NCBI GenBank assembly: GCA_000433535.1 | Contig: FR892666.1 | Span: 29,272-93,271 of the forward strand | Origin: Dorea sp. CAG:317 | Lineage (GTDB): Bacteria > Bacillota > Clostridia > Lachnospirales > Lachnospiraceae | Reading direction: 5' to 3' | DNA length: 64,000 nucleotides | In this document: piece by piece, positions 8,546 through 16,644 of the stretch | Layout: each line of letters opens with the position of its first letter | How positions within the stretch are numbered: the first letter of the stretch is position 1 | Notes under the pieces: model-generated | What the model saw: the letters and a program-made list of their open reading frames with translations, nothing else | The model's database searches: none | Told to the model about the DNA's origin: nothing | Translations under genes and position numbers: made by a program

Positions 8546-9502
8546 TTAACAATTCTGTAACATTATCTTGTCCGGTTTTTCCTCGATTCTCTGCATGAAA
8601 ACAAACATTGTAGCTGCCGCTGTCGCACAGATGACCGTGATTACGCTGATTCTCATCGGGTCTTCCATCATCCACCCAAACCAATTATAATTTGTGCCAA
8701 ATACCGATACCAGATTGGCTGCCACATGAGCCGCAATCGGTGCTTTCACAGAACCGTATTTTTCGTAGGCATAAGCGAAAACAAAGCCAAGGAAAAATCC
8801 GTAAAACATCTGAATCAGATTCATGTGCATAATCCCGAATACAAGGGCTGAATGAAAGGCAGCTTGAAAATACGTGGTTCTCATACGGATTCTCTTAAAG
8901 ATCAAACCGCGAAACACAAGCTCTTCACAAATCGGTGCCAAAATTCCAAGACTTAACACCTGGAGCGGCACCGGTGCAGAATAGATTGCCTCCATTACCA
9001 TCTGATATTCCTCACTGATACTGGAGAAGTTACCAATTAAAATCAGGTTATTCATTGCTACGCAAAGTGCGATTCCCATAATAATGACTGCCGCATATTT
9101 CCAAAGCGGAGCCTTTTTGTTCGGGACATATCCGACTCTTCTTTCTCGCACACGATCCCTGTGGAACATAAACCACATCACAGGAATTGTGATAAGCGAC
9201 GCAACACCGTCCACCAGCGTTGTGTAATCGTAAAATTTCAAACTGATCGTCTGTGCCAGTTCCATTGAATCCCGCATAAAACGTTCTGAAATGATCTGCA
9301 TCTGTCTTGCATCTGCAAGCACTTCCGCATTAATCCCATAATGCCTGCACAGATAATACACGCCAAAAATGGCTGCTGCTATGCTGGAAATAATAAATCC
9401 AATTCCCATCTTAATGATCAGAGGCCCCCAAATATGCCAAAACTGTTTCCCCGGACTGTCGGGATACATCATTCCCACCGTCTTTTTATTCTGTTCTTCC
9501 AT
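8546..9502 (-). CDS. CPBP family intramembrane metalloprotease
   Basis: The 318-residue polytopic membrane protein has the Abi/CPBP motifs: EExxxR at residues 193-198 (CEELVFRG), a histidine at 226 (GIMHMN) and another at 259 (AAHVAAN). Family members are related to the CAAX protease Rce1 and act inside the membrane; bacterial substrates are mostly unknown. Six to eight membrane segments are visible, with a basic loop around residues 115-130. It lies 26 bases after proX and is probably the last gene of a dus-proX-CPBP operon. Confidence 0.88.
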   Translation of the reverse strand: MEEQNKKTVGMMYPDSPGKQFWHIWGPLIIKMGIGFIISSIAAAIFGVYYLCRHYGINAEVLADARQMQIISERFMRDSMELAQTISLKFYDYTTLVDGVASLITIPVMWFMFHRDRVRERRVGYVPNKKAPLWKYAAVIIMGIALCVAMNNLILIGNFSSISEEYQMVMEAIYSAPVPLQVLSLGILAPICEELVFRGLIFKRIRMRTTYFQAAFHSALVFGIMHMNLIQMFYGFFLGFVFAYAYEKYGSVKAPIAAHVAANLVSVFGTNYNWFGWMMEDPMRISVITVICATAAATMFVFMQRIEEKPDKIMLQNC

Positions 9503-9528
9503 AATTATCCTCTTTACTATTTCATATA

Positions 9529-10020
9529 TTATAGTCGGATCTTGACAACATCAATATCCAGATCCCACAAAAATTTATCCAGATCTTTGTAAGATAAAAA
9601 TACCGTTGCTGTATTTTCCAACGGGTGAATCCCAAGACTCTTGCATTTGCTGAGATCCTTATCAATAAAAAATTCTACCGCATGATCTTCGTCATTCATA
9701 AGGCCGAACGGTGATACACTTCCCTGTTTCAATCCCAAATATTTCTCAAGACGTTCTTCGGATGCAAAGCTTAAATTTCCTCCGCCAAGCTGTTTTCCAA
9801 GAGCCTTTAAGTCTACCTTCTTACTTTCCTCACAAGTTACAAGAAAATGTCTCTTCCCTTTGGAGTCTCTCAAAAACAAATTTTTGCACAGAGTTCCTTT
9901 TTCCGGCAGACCGAGTCTATCCATGTCTTCCATTGTATGTACCGGTTCATGCTCTACAACTTCATATTTGATCTTCAATTTATCGAGTGCGTCATATACG
10001 CGCTGTTTCTGATTTTCCAT
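9529..10020 (-). CDS. YbaK/ProX-type prolyl-tRNA editing deacylase
   Basis: The 163-residue product belongs to the YbaK/EbsC superfamily, free-standing domains that hydrolyse mischarged tRNA, in this subgroup Ala-tRNA(Pro) or similar. It shows the HTMEDM start of the domain, the conserved Lys in CKNLFLRDSKGKRHFLV, and SPFGLMND near the end. ATG 10020 is preceded by AAAGGAG with an eight-base spacer and is better than the in-frame ATG at 10044. It stands between dus and the CPBP protease. Exact tRNA specificity is inferred. Confidence 0.87.
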   Translation of the reverse strand: MENQKQRVYDALDKLKIKYEVVEHEPVHTMEDMDRLGLPEKGTLCKNLFLRDSKGKRHFLVTCEESKKVDLKALGKQLGGGNLSFASEERLEKYLGLKQGSVSPFGLMNDEDHAVEFFIDKDLSKCKSLGIHPLENTATVFLSYKDLDKFLWDLDIDVVKIRL

Positions 10021-10079
10021 GCTGCAAACTCCTTTCATTTTCAATCTCCAAGTTCCCTCTATTATATGTTATCTCCCTT

Positions 10080-11015
10080 TTAAAGTAAAGCAAAAAGTTC
10101 GGCGACTGCCTGCTCGTAATCTTTCGCATTCTCCGCTTTCTTCAGCTTTTTGATCCGTTTTTTATCTTCCGGAAACAACTCTTTCATATAGGTCCATATT
10201 TCTTTCATTTTAAATAAAACAGGAAGAATCCCGTCGCTTACCTGCCCATATCCTTCATACAGCGCATCATGAAAATTTCGAAGCGTGTCTTTGTCAATTT
10301 CGTTCTGCTCTTCCGGTTTTTCAAAAGACGCGGTAAGAAATGGATTCGCAATAACTCCGCGTCCAAGCATGATTGCTGAAATTCCGGGAAATGTTTCTAC
10401 AATATTCTCTTTGTCTTCTCTCTTCTTCACATCTCCGTTATAACACAGCGGAAAACGACTCTGTTCCACAGCATATCCAAACATGGAAAGGTTAGGCGTA
10501 TTTCGATAGAAATCTTTCTGTGTCCGCGGATGAACGATCAATTCCTCTAACGGATATTTATTATATAATTCCATCAGCTTATAAAATTCGTCCGGCTCAT
10601 CTCTTCCGATTCTTGTTTTGACAGAAATTTTTACCTCCGTCTTTTCAAAAATTTCTTCCAGAAAATGATCCAGCTCTTCCGGCATAGCAAGAAAACCTGA
10701 ACCTCTGTTTTTAGACACCACTGTTTTGGAGGGGCACCCCAGATTCAGATTCACTTCTTTATAACCATAATTTTCAAGCTTATGTATGGTATTTACAGTG
10801 TCTTCCGCCTGATTACTTAAAATCTGCGGAACAACATAGAGTCCTTTATTGTTATCCGGATTAATCTCCCTAATTTCTTTCGCGCTAAATCCTTTCTTCG
10901 TATGGGGCACCAGAAATGGGGTGAAGTATTTATCCATAGGGCGAAAATACTTGTGATAAGCATTCCGGTAAACTTGTGTTGTAACACCCTCTAATGGGGC
11001 AAGATAATACTGCAT
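10080..11015 (-). CDS. tRNA-dihydrouridine synthase
   Basis: The FMN-dependent enzyme reduces uridines in the D-loop of tRNA. The product (about 311 residues) starts APLEGVT (phosphate/FMN contact), has NLGCPSKTVVSKNRGSG with the catalytic Cys, then VKTRIG, VHPRTQ, CYNGDV and MLGRG, all typical Dus signatures. The start ATG 11015 follows AGGAG by seven bases; the longer frame from 11051 lacks a site. The Dus subgroup cannot be fixed from the sequence alone. It heads the operon with proX and the CPBP protease. Confidence 0.93.
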   Translation of the reverse strand: MQYYLAPLEGVTTQVYRNAYHKYFRPMDKYFTPFLVPHTKKGFSAKEIREINPDNNKGLYVVPQILSNQAEDTVNTIHKLENYGYKEVNLNLGCPSKTVVSKNRGSGFLAMPEELDHFLEEIFEKTEVKISVKTRIGRDEPDEFYKLMELYNKYPLEELIVHPRTQKDFYRNTPNLSMFGYAVEQSRFPLCYNGDVKKREDKENIVETFPGISAIMLGRGVIANPFLTASFEKPEEQNEIDKDTLRNFHDALYEGYGQVSDGILPVLFKMKEIWTYMKELFPEDKKRIKKLKKAENAKDYEQAVAELFALL

Positions 11016-11078
11016 AGTTAATCTCCTGAACCATTTTATATATAAAGTCAATATTTTCCGATATTTTTCTCAAATCCC

Positions 11079-11107
11079 TTGAGTAATCAAATTTCTTTCG
11101 ATATAAT
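11079..11107 (+). promoter_or_regulatory. promoter of the small hypothetical gene at 11138
   Basis: TTGAGT and TATAAT are separated by 17 bases; the start codon follows 30 bases downstream behind AGGAGG. Confidence 0.7.
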
Positions 11108-11137
11108 TTTATTAATTCTTTATGAGGAGGGGTACTC

Positions 11138-11572
11138 ATGAACCAAAAAGATGCGTGTTTATTTGCTCTCGACAAAGCAAAACTCTTTGAAAGTTCCGGT
11201 CACCGGACACGTTTTAAAGAATTGATGGACTGCTACAGCCAGTTTCCCTTTTTTACAAAAGGTCTGTGCAAATGTATGTATCTGTCGGCGTGGGACGAAC
11301 CACATTTCTTCATTTTACTGGAGGTACTGACGGACTTAAGCCTCGGCAAAAACACAAACACGGACGATATGCGTGAAAATGGAGATTTACTTGCAGACAG
11401 ACAGGAGGATGGGGAGTATTATGTCTATCAGCTCTCTAATGCATTTCTTGATAACACATCCTTCCACCTTGACGAGTCTGTAAAACTTGAGTCCAAATTC
11501 CGTTACATTATCGACCGTGCATTGGCTGCCGCAGAAGTAATCGACAGTGTTCTTTCACCTGAAACGCTTTAA
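11138..11572 (+). CDS. hypothetical protein, 144 residues
   Basis: I do not recognise this protein. It is soluble, rich in Asp, Leu and aromatic residues, with a Cys-containing stretch near residues 44-48 (CKCM). It has a consensus promoter and a very strong ribosome site (AGGAGG), so it is a real gene. It stands alone on the plus strand among minus-strand genes, and its last 65 bases overlap the 3' end of the converging kinase gene. Confidence 0.75.
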   Translation: MNQKDACLFALDKAKLFESSGHRTRFKELMDCYSQFPFFTKGLCKCMYLSAWDEPHFFILLEVLTDLSLGKNTNTDDMRENGDLLADRQEDGEYYVYQLSNAFLDNTSFHLDESVKLESKFRYIIDRALAAAEVIDSVLSPETL

Positions 11573-12047
11573 AATAAGCTTCTTCCATTGGAATCCATCG
11601 TTTCTCGAATACCGGAACCTGATCTGCGCCATTGCGCTGTTCAATTCTTCGAAGCTGCTCTTCTTGATCAATATCGATGAAAATCGTCAGATCCCACGAC
11701 TGCACAAATTCCGGATGGCAGCTGTAAGCACCCTCTATAATTACTACAGGCGCAGGGAGTATCTCTATTTCTTTTGCGAAAGACATCTGATGGCAGTCAA
11801 AGCTCCGATAAGTGAACGCTTTGCCTGCCTTCAATGGCTTCAGCACCTCTTCCATAAACCGTTCCCGATCTACATTCCCTCCGGCTTGTGCAAGACGCTC
11901 TTTTGTCCTTTGCTCCGGTCTTAAGAAAAAATGATCCATATGAATCACGCTGCATTCCATAATAGAAGAAAGTTTTTCCGCAAAAGTTGTCTTACCTGCC
12001 GCACATCTTCCATCTATGGCAATCAGAAAAGGACTTCTATTTTGCAT
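11508..12047 (-). CDS. P-loop small-molecule kinase of the uridine kinase / nicotinamide riboside kinase type
   Basis: The 179-residue product has a Walker A motif at the N-terminus (IDGRCAAGKTTFA), HMDHFFL after the second strand, VVIIEGAY as a Walker B-like segment, and a lid with EQRNG. This is the fold of uridine, pantothenate and nicotinamide riboside kinases. The start ATG 12047 lies inside the last codons of the ECF S component (11-base overlap), a sign of translational coupling. It probably phosphorylates and traps what that component imports, but the substrate is not determined. Its 3' end overlaps a converging gene by 65 bases. Confidence 0.82.
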   Translation of the reverse strand: MQNRSPFLIAIDGRCAAGKTTFAEKLSSIMECSVIHMDHFFLRPEQRTKERLAQAGGNVDRERFMEEVLKPLKAGKAFTYRSFDCHQMSFAKEIEILPAPVVIIEGAYSCHPEFVQSWDLTIFIDIDQEEQLRRIEQRNGADQVPVFEKRWIPMEEAYFKAFQVKEHCRLLLRQPMHGR

Positions 12048-12576
12048 TTTCCGGCACCACCTTTTTATGTACGACAACCGCCATAATTGCAGGAATCAAC
12101 ACAAGTTGAAGAAGGATTCCCGGAATTGCATTCACAAGTGCTCCGGCAAGGAACATCTGCCATGTAAATCCATTTCCTCCAATGCCAAGAAGCAAGATTT
12201 CTACCATTCCCCAGACAACTCTTCCGCAGACCATAGCAAGAAGAAGCGCTTGATAAACAACCAGCGTGTTCTTTCTTTCTGCCCGTCCATATATCCACCC
12301 TGCCACAACACCATAGACCGCAAGTTCAAAAGCCATGGCAATCGCCATTGGATACATCATCGGCATCCCGAATAAAAAAGATCGGAAAATCGGCAGAATA
12401 AATCCAATCGCCAAACCATACGGCGCTCCACAGATCATTCCGCATAAAAACACCGGAAAATGCATTGGGAGCAGCATATTCCCAATCTGTGGTACCTGTC
12501 CGGTGAAAAACGGCAGGATGATACCGATCGTCAAAAACATAGCTGATAATGTTAATTTCTTTGTGTGTGTATTCAT
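12037..12576 (-). CDS. ECF transporter substrate-binding S component
   Basis: The 179-residue membrane protein has five to six hydrophobic segments and the pattern LLPMHFPVFLCGMICGAPYG, typical of ECF-type vitamin S components of the PF12822 group. Such proteins bind a vitamin or nucleoside-like ligand and work with a shared EcfAA'T module, which is not in this window. AAGGAG precedes ATG 12576. The promoter carries a large dyad over its -35, so expression is likely repressed by ligand supply. The neighbouring kinase suggests a ligand that is phosphorylated after uptake (inference). Confidence 0.88.
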   Translation of the reverse strand: MNTHTKKLTLSAMFLTIGIILPFFTGQVPQIGNMLLPMHFPVFLCGMICGAPYGLAIGFILPIFRSFLFGMPMMYPMAIAMAFELAVYGVVAGWIYGRAERKNTLVVYQALLLAMVCGRVVWGMVEILLLGIGGNGFTWQMFLAGALVNAIPGILLQLVLIPAIMAVVVHKKVVPENAK

Positions 12577-12615
12577 GAAATAACTCCTTTTTAATATTTA
12601 TTCTTTTGGGCTTAC

Positions 12616-12644
12616 ATTATATCCCCTTTCACCTGCAACCGCAA
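12616..12644 (-). promoter_or_regulatory. promoter of the ECF S component-kinase operon
   Basis: TTGCGG and TATAAT are separated by 17 bases on the minus strand. The -35 is fully covered by a 24-base dyad. Confidence 0.75.
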
Positions 12645-12663
12645 GCATTTGCAATCCTTTGCG
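12640..12663. promoter_or_regulatory. 24-base operator-like dyad over the -35 of the ECF S component promoter
   Basis: The sequence reads CGCAA, four bases, TTGCAA, four bases, TTGCG. The conserved positions form a perfect dyad made of two overlapping GCAA-N4-TTGC palindromes. It covers the whole -35, as a repressor site would. A further CGCAAATTGCA lies at 12699-12709. The cognate regulator is unknown. Confidence 0.7.
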
Positions 12664-12760
12664 AATACTTCTGTTTACAAAAGGCATTGATTTTTTGACG
12701 CAAATTGCATATAAATACACAGATTCTTCCCTTGCTGCAGGATGCTGTAATTTTAAAATG

Positions 12761-12889
12761 CTAGAAGAAAAATGCAATTCCTATTCCGATACATAAACAC
12801 ACATTTTTCCAAGCCTTTTTTCTTCCATATTCCTCAAAAATAAGTCCAACCCAAATATATTCCGGCAACCGCTTAAGTGCCAAAATCAT
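12761..12889 (-). pseudogene. possible gene remnant, 42 codons
   Basis: The frame reads a basic segment followed by a hydrophobic C-terminus (CLCIGIGIAFFF). There is no convincing ribosome site. It may be the leftover C-terminal end of a small membrane protein. This is the only coding-like signal in the 12664-12919 gap; the rest of the gap is AT-rich with no feature I can support. Confidence 0.25.
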
Positions 12890-12919
12890 ATCAAAACACT
12901 ATATTTCTATACATCTCTT

Positions 12920-13768
12920 TTATATGTCTTTCTCTAATTTCGGCAAATTATTTAAACTCATATTTTCCAATGTCTGTAACTGCTGTACCGCCAATTGCCG
13001 AAGCAATTCCATCCTCTCTTTCTGATTCTTACACTGATTTATTAAAACGGCATTATAGCTTTCTAAATTTGCCAGTACCAGTAACTGACTCAATGTTGCT
13101 GCATCCCTCATATTCCCTTTAACAGTCGGATTTTCATCTTTCCATTGCTTAGCCGTCTTTCCAAACAAAACAACATTCAGCATATCTGCTTCATTTGCAT
13201 AGGTATACGCCACCTGTACGGGTGTTAATTCTGGCGGTATCAAATTATCCTTAATCGCGTCAGTATGTATTCTGTAATTCAACTTAGAAATCTCTCTGTT
13301 CAAATTCCAATTCAGAGATAGCCGACTATTCTCATCAGTCTTTAATCTCCTGTAATCTTTCATGATATATAACTGGAATTCAGGAGAAATCCATGTTGCG
13401 AAAGACATAGCAATATCGCTATGGGCATATGTTCCGCCATAACGTCCTGCTTTTGAAACAATACCAATGGCATTCATCTGTGTAATCCATTTTGTTGGTG
13501 TCATGACAAAACGATTTAATCCCGCCTCATTTTTAACCGCCTCGAATTGCACACGGTTAAAATCTGGATTATGCAATTCTTCCCAAACACCTAAAAACTC
13601 AATCGTATTTCTATTTCGCATCCAGTTTTGAATCACAAATCGCGGGTCGTCCTCATTTCGATATTTTGCAATATCCGTTAATGAAATAAATTCATTTTCA
13701 AAATTTGTAGTATAGATTCCTATGTCAATACCTTTTGCATGGATAGTCTCCTTAACAATTTTCGCCAT
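12920..13768 (-). CDS. KilA-N domain protein
   Basis: The 282-residue product has an N-terminal KilA-N DNA-binding domain (about residues 15-125), with the pattern NEFISLTDIAKY, a WMRNRNT motif, and the core SKAGRYGGTYAHSDIAMSFATWISPEF. Such proteins are common in phages and integrated elements and are thought to bind DNA; a biological role is rarely known. The C-terminal half is helical with a leucine-rich tail. AGGAGG precedes ATG 13768. It lies just outside the recombinase and the decayed RlmD tail, so it may be the outermost gene of the accessory island or a separate acquisition. Confidence 0.88.
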   Translation of the reverse strand: MAKIVKETIHAKGIDIGIYTTNFENEFISLTDIAKYRNEDDPRFVIQNWMRNRNTIEFLGVWEELHNPDFNRVQFEAVKNEAGLNRFVMTPTKWITQMNAIGIVSKAGRYGGTYAHSDIAMSFATWISPEFQLYIMKDYRRLKTDENSRLSLNWNLNREISKLNYRIHTDAIKDNLIPPELTPVQVAYTYANEADMLNVVLFGKTAKQWKDENPTVKGNMRDAATLSQLLVLANLESYNAVLINQCKNQKERMELLRQLAVQQLQTLENMSLNNLPKLEKDI

Positions 13769-13795
13769 AAGTATCCTCCTCTCCCCAGCATAAAC

Positions 13796-13985
13796 TTAAA
13801 CTTCTGCAACATAAGCGGTATGTACCTTAAACCCATACTTCTTCTCTACATATTCCTGTATCATCTTATTATTTAACTTTCGGTTTGGGCTGATATTTCT
13901 TCGCCCGTTCTGCAATCGCATCCAGCGATATCTTGTCCTCACCTTCTCCAAACTCCACCTTCACATTGATTACGTTGTAGATTTT
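13796..13985 (-). pseudogene. decayed copy of the RlmD C-terminal tail
   Basis: On the minus strand this stretch encodes VINVKVEFGEGEDKISLD and, after two adjacent stop codons and a frame change, EYVEKKYGFKVHTAYVAEV. Both parts match the C-terminal tail of the rlmD gene at 20.0-20.3 kb (VINVKVEFGEGEGKVPLD and EYIEAKYGFKVHTAYIAEV). The copy is cut off at AEV and cannot be translated as one protein. It begins at the very end of the recombinase gene, as expected of an attachment-site side of an element that integrates into the 3' end of rlmD. Confidence 0.85.
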
Positions 13986-15652
13986 TCTCGGGATAAGAGG
14001 CACACCGTCTCAACGGTATTACCTCTTTCCCACAAAACTTTCCTTACCTGCCTGCCGTCAATATAAATCGGAAAGTTAAATTCTATCGACTTCAACGGCA
14101 TTTCCGATTCTCCATTCGGGTATATCTGGATTTCTTTAATGAGGTAAGTGATAAGGCTTTTCTTTTCCTCATCACTCATTATAGCATACAGTTTTCCAAA
14201 ATTCTGCATGATTTTGTAAACATTATCAAGAGTGATTGCTTCCATCTCAATAGAGCTTTTCCTCAATTTTGCATCCTCAATGCGTTCCTCCAATTCTGCC
14301 ATTGTATCATACAAAGCATCAAGCCTTAATGTCATATCATGGATTTTTCTCTCACGAAATCGGGCATCCGCAGGAAGATTATCAATCTCATTTTCCAAAC
14401 GAGCCTTATTCAAGTCCACTTCTTTCAGCTTGTTTTCATAATTGGCAAGTTCTTTATCCACCGTGCTTGTATCTGTCTGCACTCCAATTCGCTTTTCAAT
14501 CTCTTTGGCAAAATAAGCATCGCTTACCAGTTCTTTTACGGCTTCAACTACAAGCGGCTCAATGTCAATTTTACGCAGGGATGCTTTGTAGTCGCAGTGA
14601 TGACCTCGCTCCTGCTTATTTCTGCCGCATATATAATAGTAAACTTCCTTATATGTGCCGTCTTTATTTGTCCATGCGTGTTTATTCGTGTACATCGAGC
14701 TGCCACAAATAGGGCATTTCAATACGCCAGTCAGAAGATGTGACCTGTCTTTGCCAACCTTTGACGGCTGCTTAATTCCTGTTGCTTTCCGCTTTGCATG
14801 AACTTTCTGCCAGAGTTCCTCGCTGACAATTCCCTCATGCTGTCCGTCCTCTAAAATATAATCATCTGTATGGACTTGCTTATATTCGTTTTTTGTTCCC
14901 TTGACTTTTTCCCGTGTCCTCCTGCCATAAGCAATTTTTCCGCAGTAAACAGGATTGTCTAATATCTGCCGTATTAAGTGGCTGCTCCATGTTTCTAACT
15001 TTCCGTTCTGACGGGGAATTTTCTTTATTCCTTGCAAGTTAAGGTATTTCGCAACTCCACCAAGTCCTATATCTGAATTTCCAAACTTGTTAAATATAAT
15101 TCGGATTGCTTCAGCTTCGGTTTCTTCTATTAAAAGTTGATTATCTTTCAGATAATAACCATATGGGGCAAAGCCGCCGTTCCAACCGCCCTGTCTTGCT
15201 TTTTCCCTGCGTCCGTTCATGGTCTGATCAATAATGTTTTCCCTCTCAATCTCCGCAACCGCAGAGAGAACGGATATTAAGAGCTTGCCGCTTGTCTGGG
15301 ATGAATCTATTCCTTCCTCAATACAGATAAGGTTTATTCCATAGGACTGCACAAACTCCAGAGAATTTAGGATGTCGGCTGCGTTTCTTCCAAAACGGGA
15401 AAGTTTATAAACAAGAATATATTCTATCTCCAATCCGTTTTTTATGTCGGAAAGCATCTTCTTAAATGCAGGTCGCCCCTCGATTGATTTTCCAGACTTT
15501 CCTGCGTCCTCATAGATACCAACAATCTCCATTTCCTCACGGTCTGCAAAACGCTTCAAACTGTTTTTCTGCCCCTCAAGGCTATATCCGTCAACCTGCA
15601 TCTCGGTACTTACTCTGGGATACAAGACACATTTCTTTCCTTCTCTGTTCAT
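13970..15652 (-). CDS. large serine recombinase (site-specific integrase)
   Basis: The 560-residue protein has an N-terminal resolvase domain with catalytic Ser 15 (YPRVSTEMQVDGYS), the VYKLSRFGRN and EIERENI motifs, a recombinase domain (about residues 160-270), a zinc-ribbon (CPICG ... CGRNKQ...HHC, about residues 315-355), and a coiled coil (about 380-460). This is the set-up of integrases of conjugative and mobilisable elements. The last residues (TVETVCLLSREK) resemble residues 452-462 of RlmD, so the reading frame ends inside the attachment region. AGGTGG precedes ATG 15652. It appears intact, though its element is eroded. Confidence 0.93.
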   Translation of the reverse strand: MNREGKKCVLYPRVSTEMQVDGYSLEGQKNSLKRFADREEMEIVGIYEDAGKSGKSIEGRPAFKKMLSDIKNGLEIEYILVYKLSRFGRNAADILNSLEFVQSYGINLICIEEGIDSSQTSGKLLISVLSAVAEIERENIIDQTMNGRREKARQGGWNGGFAPYGYYLKDNQLLIEETEAEAIRIIFNKFGNSDIGLGGVAKYLNLQGIKKIPRQNGKLETWSSHLIRQILDNPVYCGKIAYGRRTREKVKGTKNEYKQVHTDDYILEDGQHEGIVSEELWQKVHAKRKATGIKQPSKVGKDRSHLLTGVLKCPICGSSMYTNKHAWTNKDGTYKEVYYYICGRNKQERGHHCDYKASLRKIDIEPLVVEAVKELVSDAYFAKEIEKRIGVQTDTSTVDKELANYENKLKEVDLNKARLENEIDNLPADARFRERKIHDMTLRLDALYDTMAELEERIEDAKLRKSSIEMEAITLDNVYKIMQNFGKLYAIMSDEEKKSLITYLIKEIQIYPNGESEMPLKSIEFNFPIYIDGRQVRKVLWERGNTVETVCLLSREKSTT

Positions 15653-15703
15653 TCTACCACCTCCAATAATTTAGGAAAATGTGATATGTACGGTTGCGTA
15701 AAC

Positions 15704-15856
15704 CTACGCAACACTATCCAATTCCTGCAAAACAAATCTTCCGTATTTTTCAACAATCTGCACCATAGCTTTGATAAAAGTATCGAAGTTTTCCGCTTCA
15801 TTAACCTTGCTTTCGTGCTGCTGTTCTGCATTTATGGACGCTTTAACATTTTCCAT
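15704..15856 (-). CDS. small hypothetical protein of the integrated element, 50 residues
   Basis: This acidic, helical 50-residue protein begins MENVKAS at ATG 15856, preceded by a perfect GGAGG with a seven-base spacer. It lies between mazF and the recombinase, in the same direction. I do not recognise a domain. Its place suggests a role tied to the recombinase, for example an excision helper, but that is only a guess. A longer frame from 16000 would overlap mazF and lacks a site. Confidence 0.6.
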   Translation of the reverse strand: MENVKASINAEQQHESKVNEAENFDTFIKAMVQIVEKYGRFVLQELDSVA

Positions 15857-15947
15857 CTGGCTACCTCCGCAAAACAAAGCGGCTGTACATCCCAAATTAT
15901 AGAGATACAGCCGCCATTTGACCAATGTACAAATTCCTCCGTTTCCT

Positions 15948-16325
15948 CTAATTTGCACATTTTCTGTCGGGTTTGTTATTAAGTGAAATACTAATGGCAA
16001 GAGCTTTATCTACTCTTGCCATTATGTTTTCGGGCATCATTCCCATATGCTGTTTTAACCGTTGTTTATCTATCGTCCGTATCTGTTCGAGCAAAATAAT
16101 CGAATCTTTATCAAGTCCCTCAAAATCATTTACTGCCGTATGTGTAGGTAATTTTGCCTTTGTGTGTACTCGGCTCGTAATAGCCGCCACGATTACCGTA
16201 GGGCTATGCCTGTTTCCTATATCATTAGAAATGATAAGCACAGGTCTTGTGCCGCCCTGCTCCGAGCCGACAACAGGATTTAAGTCTGCGTAGAAGATGT
16301 CCCCACGCTTAATAGTCCTTTCCAT
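15948..16325 (-). CDS. MazF/PemK-family endoribonuclease toxin
   Basis: The 125-residue product shows the MazF/PemK/CcdB-fold pattern: RGDIFYADLNPVVGSEQGG, RPVLIISND with Arg 27, and VAAITSR with Thr 50 and Ser 51 at the usual active-site positions. Such toxins cut mRNA at short motifs and are normally held by a small antitoxin encoded just upstream. No antitoxin gene is visible here; instead there is a folded leader of about 150 bases. The site GGAGG lies 11 bases from ATG 16325. It belongs to the accessory island. Confidence 0.9.
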   Translation of the reverse strand: MERTIKRGDIFYADLNPVVGSEQGGTRPVLIISNDIGNRHSPTVIVAAITSRVHTKAKLPTHTAVNDFEGLDKDSIILLEQIRTIDKQRLKQHMGMMPENIMARVDKALAISISLNNKPDRKCAN

Positions 16326-16335
16326 TATGTGTTTA

Positions 16336-16456
16336 GCCTCCTATCTGGATTTAGGCAGGGGCTTCCTGCCTATGTAGCCGCCAGATACAAGGAAGTATTT
16401 AAGGTCGGGAGAGCGTAAAATAAAGCTCTGTTTCCATAGACCGCCCTGTATCTGGC
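16336..16456 (-). promoter_or_regulatory. structured leader of the mazF gene, possible riboregulator
   Basis: On the minus strand GCCAGATACAGGG (16444-16456) pairs with CCTTGTATCTGGC (16380-16392), enclosing smaller GGTC/GACC and AGAGC/GCTCT stems. A second hairpin, TAGGCAGG/CCTGCCTA, follows at 16352-16372. CCAGATA then recurs fused to the ribosome site (CCAGATAGGAGG), so the TATCTGG arm could pair with either copy. No matching known riboswitch class is recognised. Confidence 0.5.
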
Positions 16457-16538
16457 TTGATATGATAGGAGGCAATAAAAATCCCTCCAAACTTCAAAAA
16501 GCGAAGTCGGAGAGTGTTCAGAGCATAACAAAGCGACT

Positions 16539-16567
16539 CACCGAAACATCGTTTTTTTTATTCGGTG
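16539..16567. repeat. inverted repeat in the mazF-KTR gap
   Basis: CACCGAA and TTCGGTG pair around a 15-base T-rich loop. The rest of the 16457-16584 stretch shows no coding signal; a ribosome-site-like GCCTCCTATC occurs on the plus strand without a usable frame. Confidence 0.4.
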
Positions 16568-16584
16568 GGCTTATCCTACCTATG

Positions 16585-16639
16585 ATATATAAAAGAAAGA
16601 GCCGATAAACCTGTGATTGCTCACTTGTTCATCGGCTCT
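16585..16639 (-). terminator. strong terminator after the KTR gene
   Basis: A 13-pair stem (AGAGCCGATGAAC with GTTTATCGGCTCT) is followed by TTTCTTTTATAT on the minus strand, directly after the stop of the KTR gene. Confidence 0.85.
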
Positions 16640-16644
16640 GCGTC

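Noticed and set aside
15649..15831. Alternative 60-codon frame before the recombinase
   Set aside because: It overlaps the 50-residue gene, which has the far better ribosome site.
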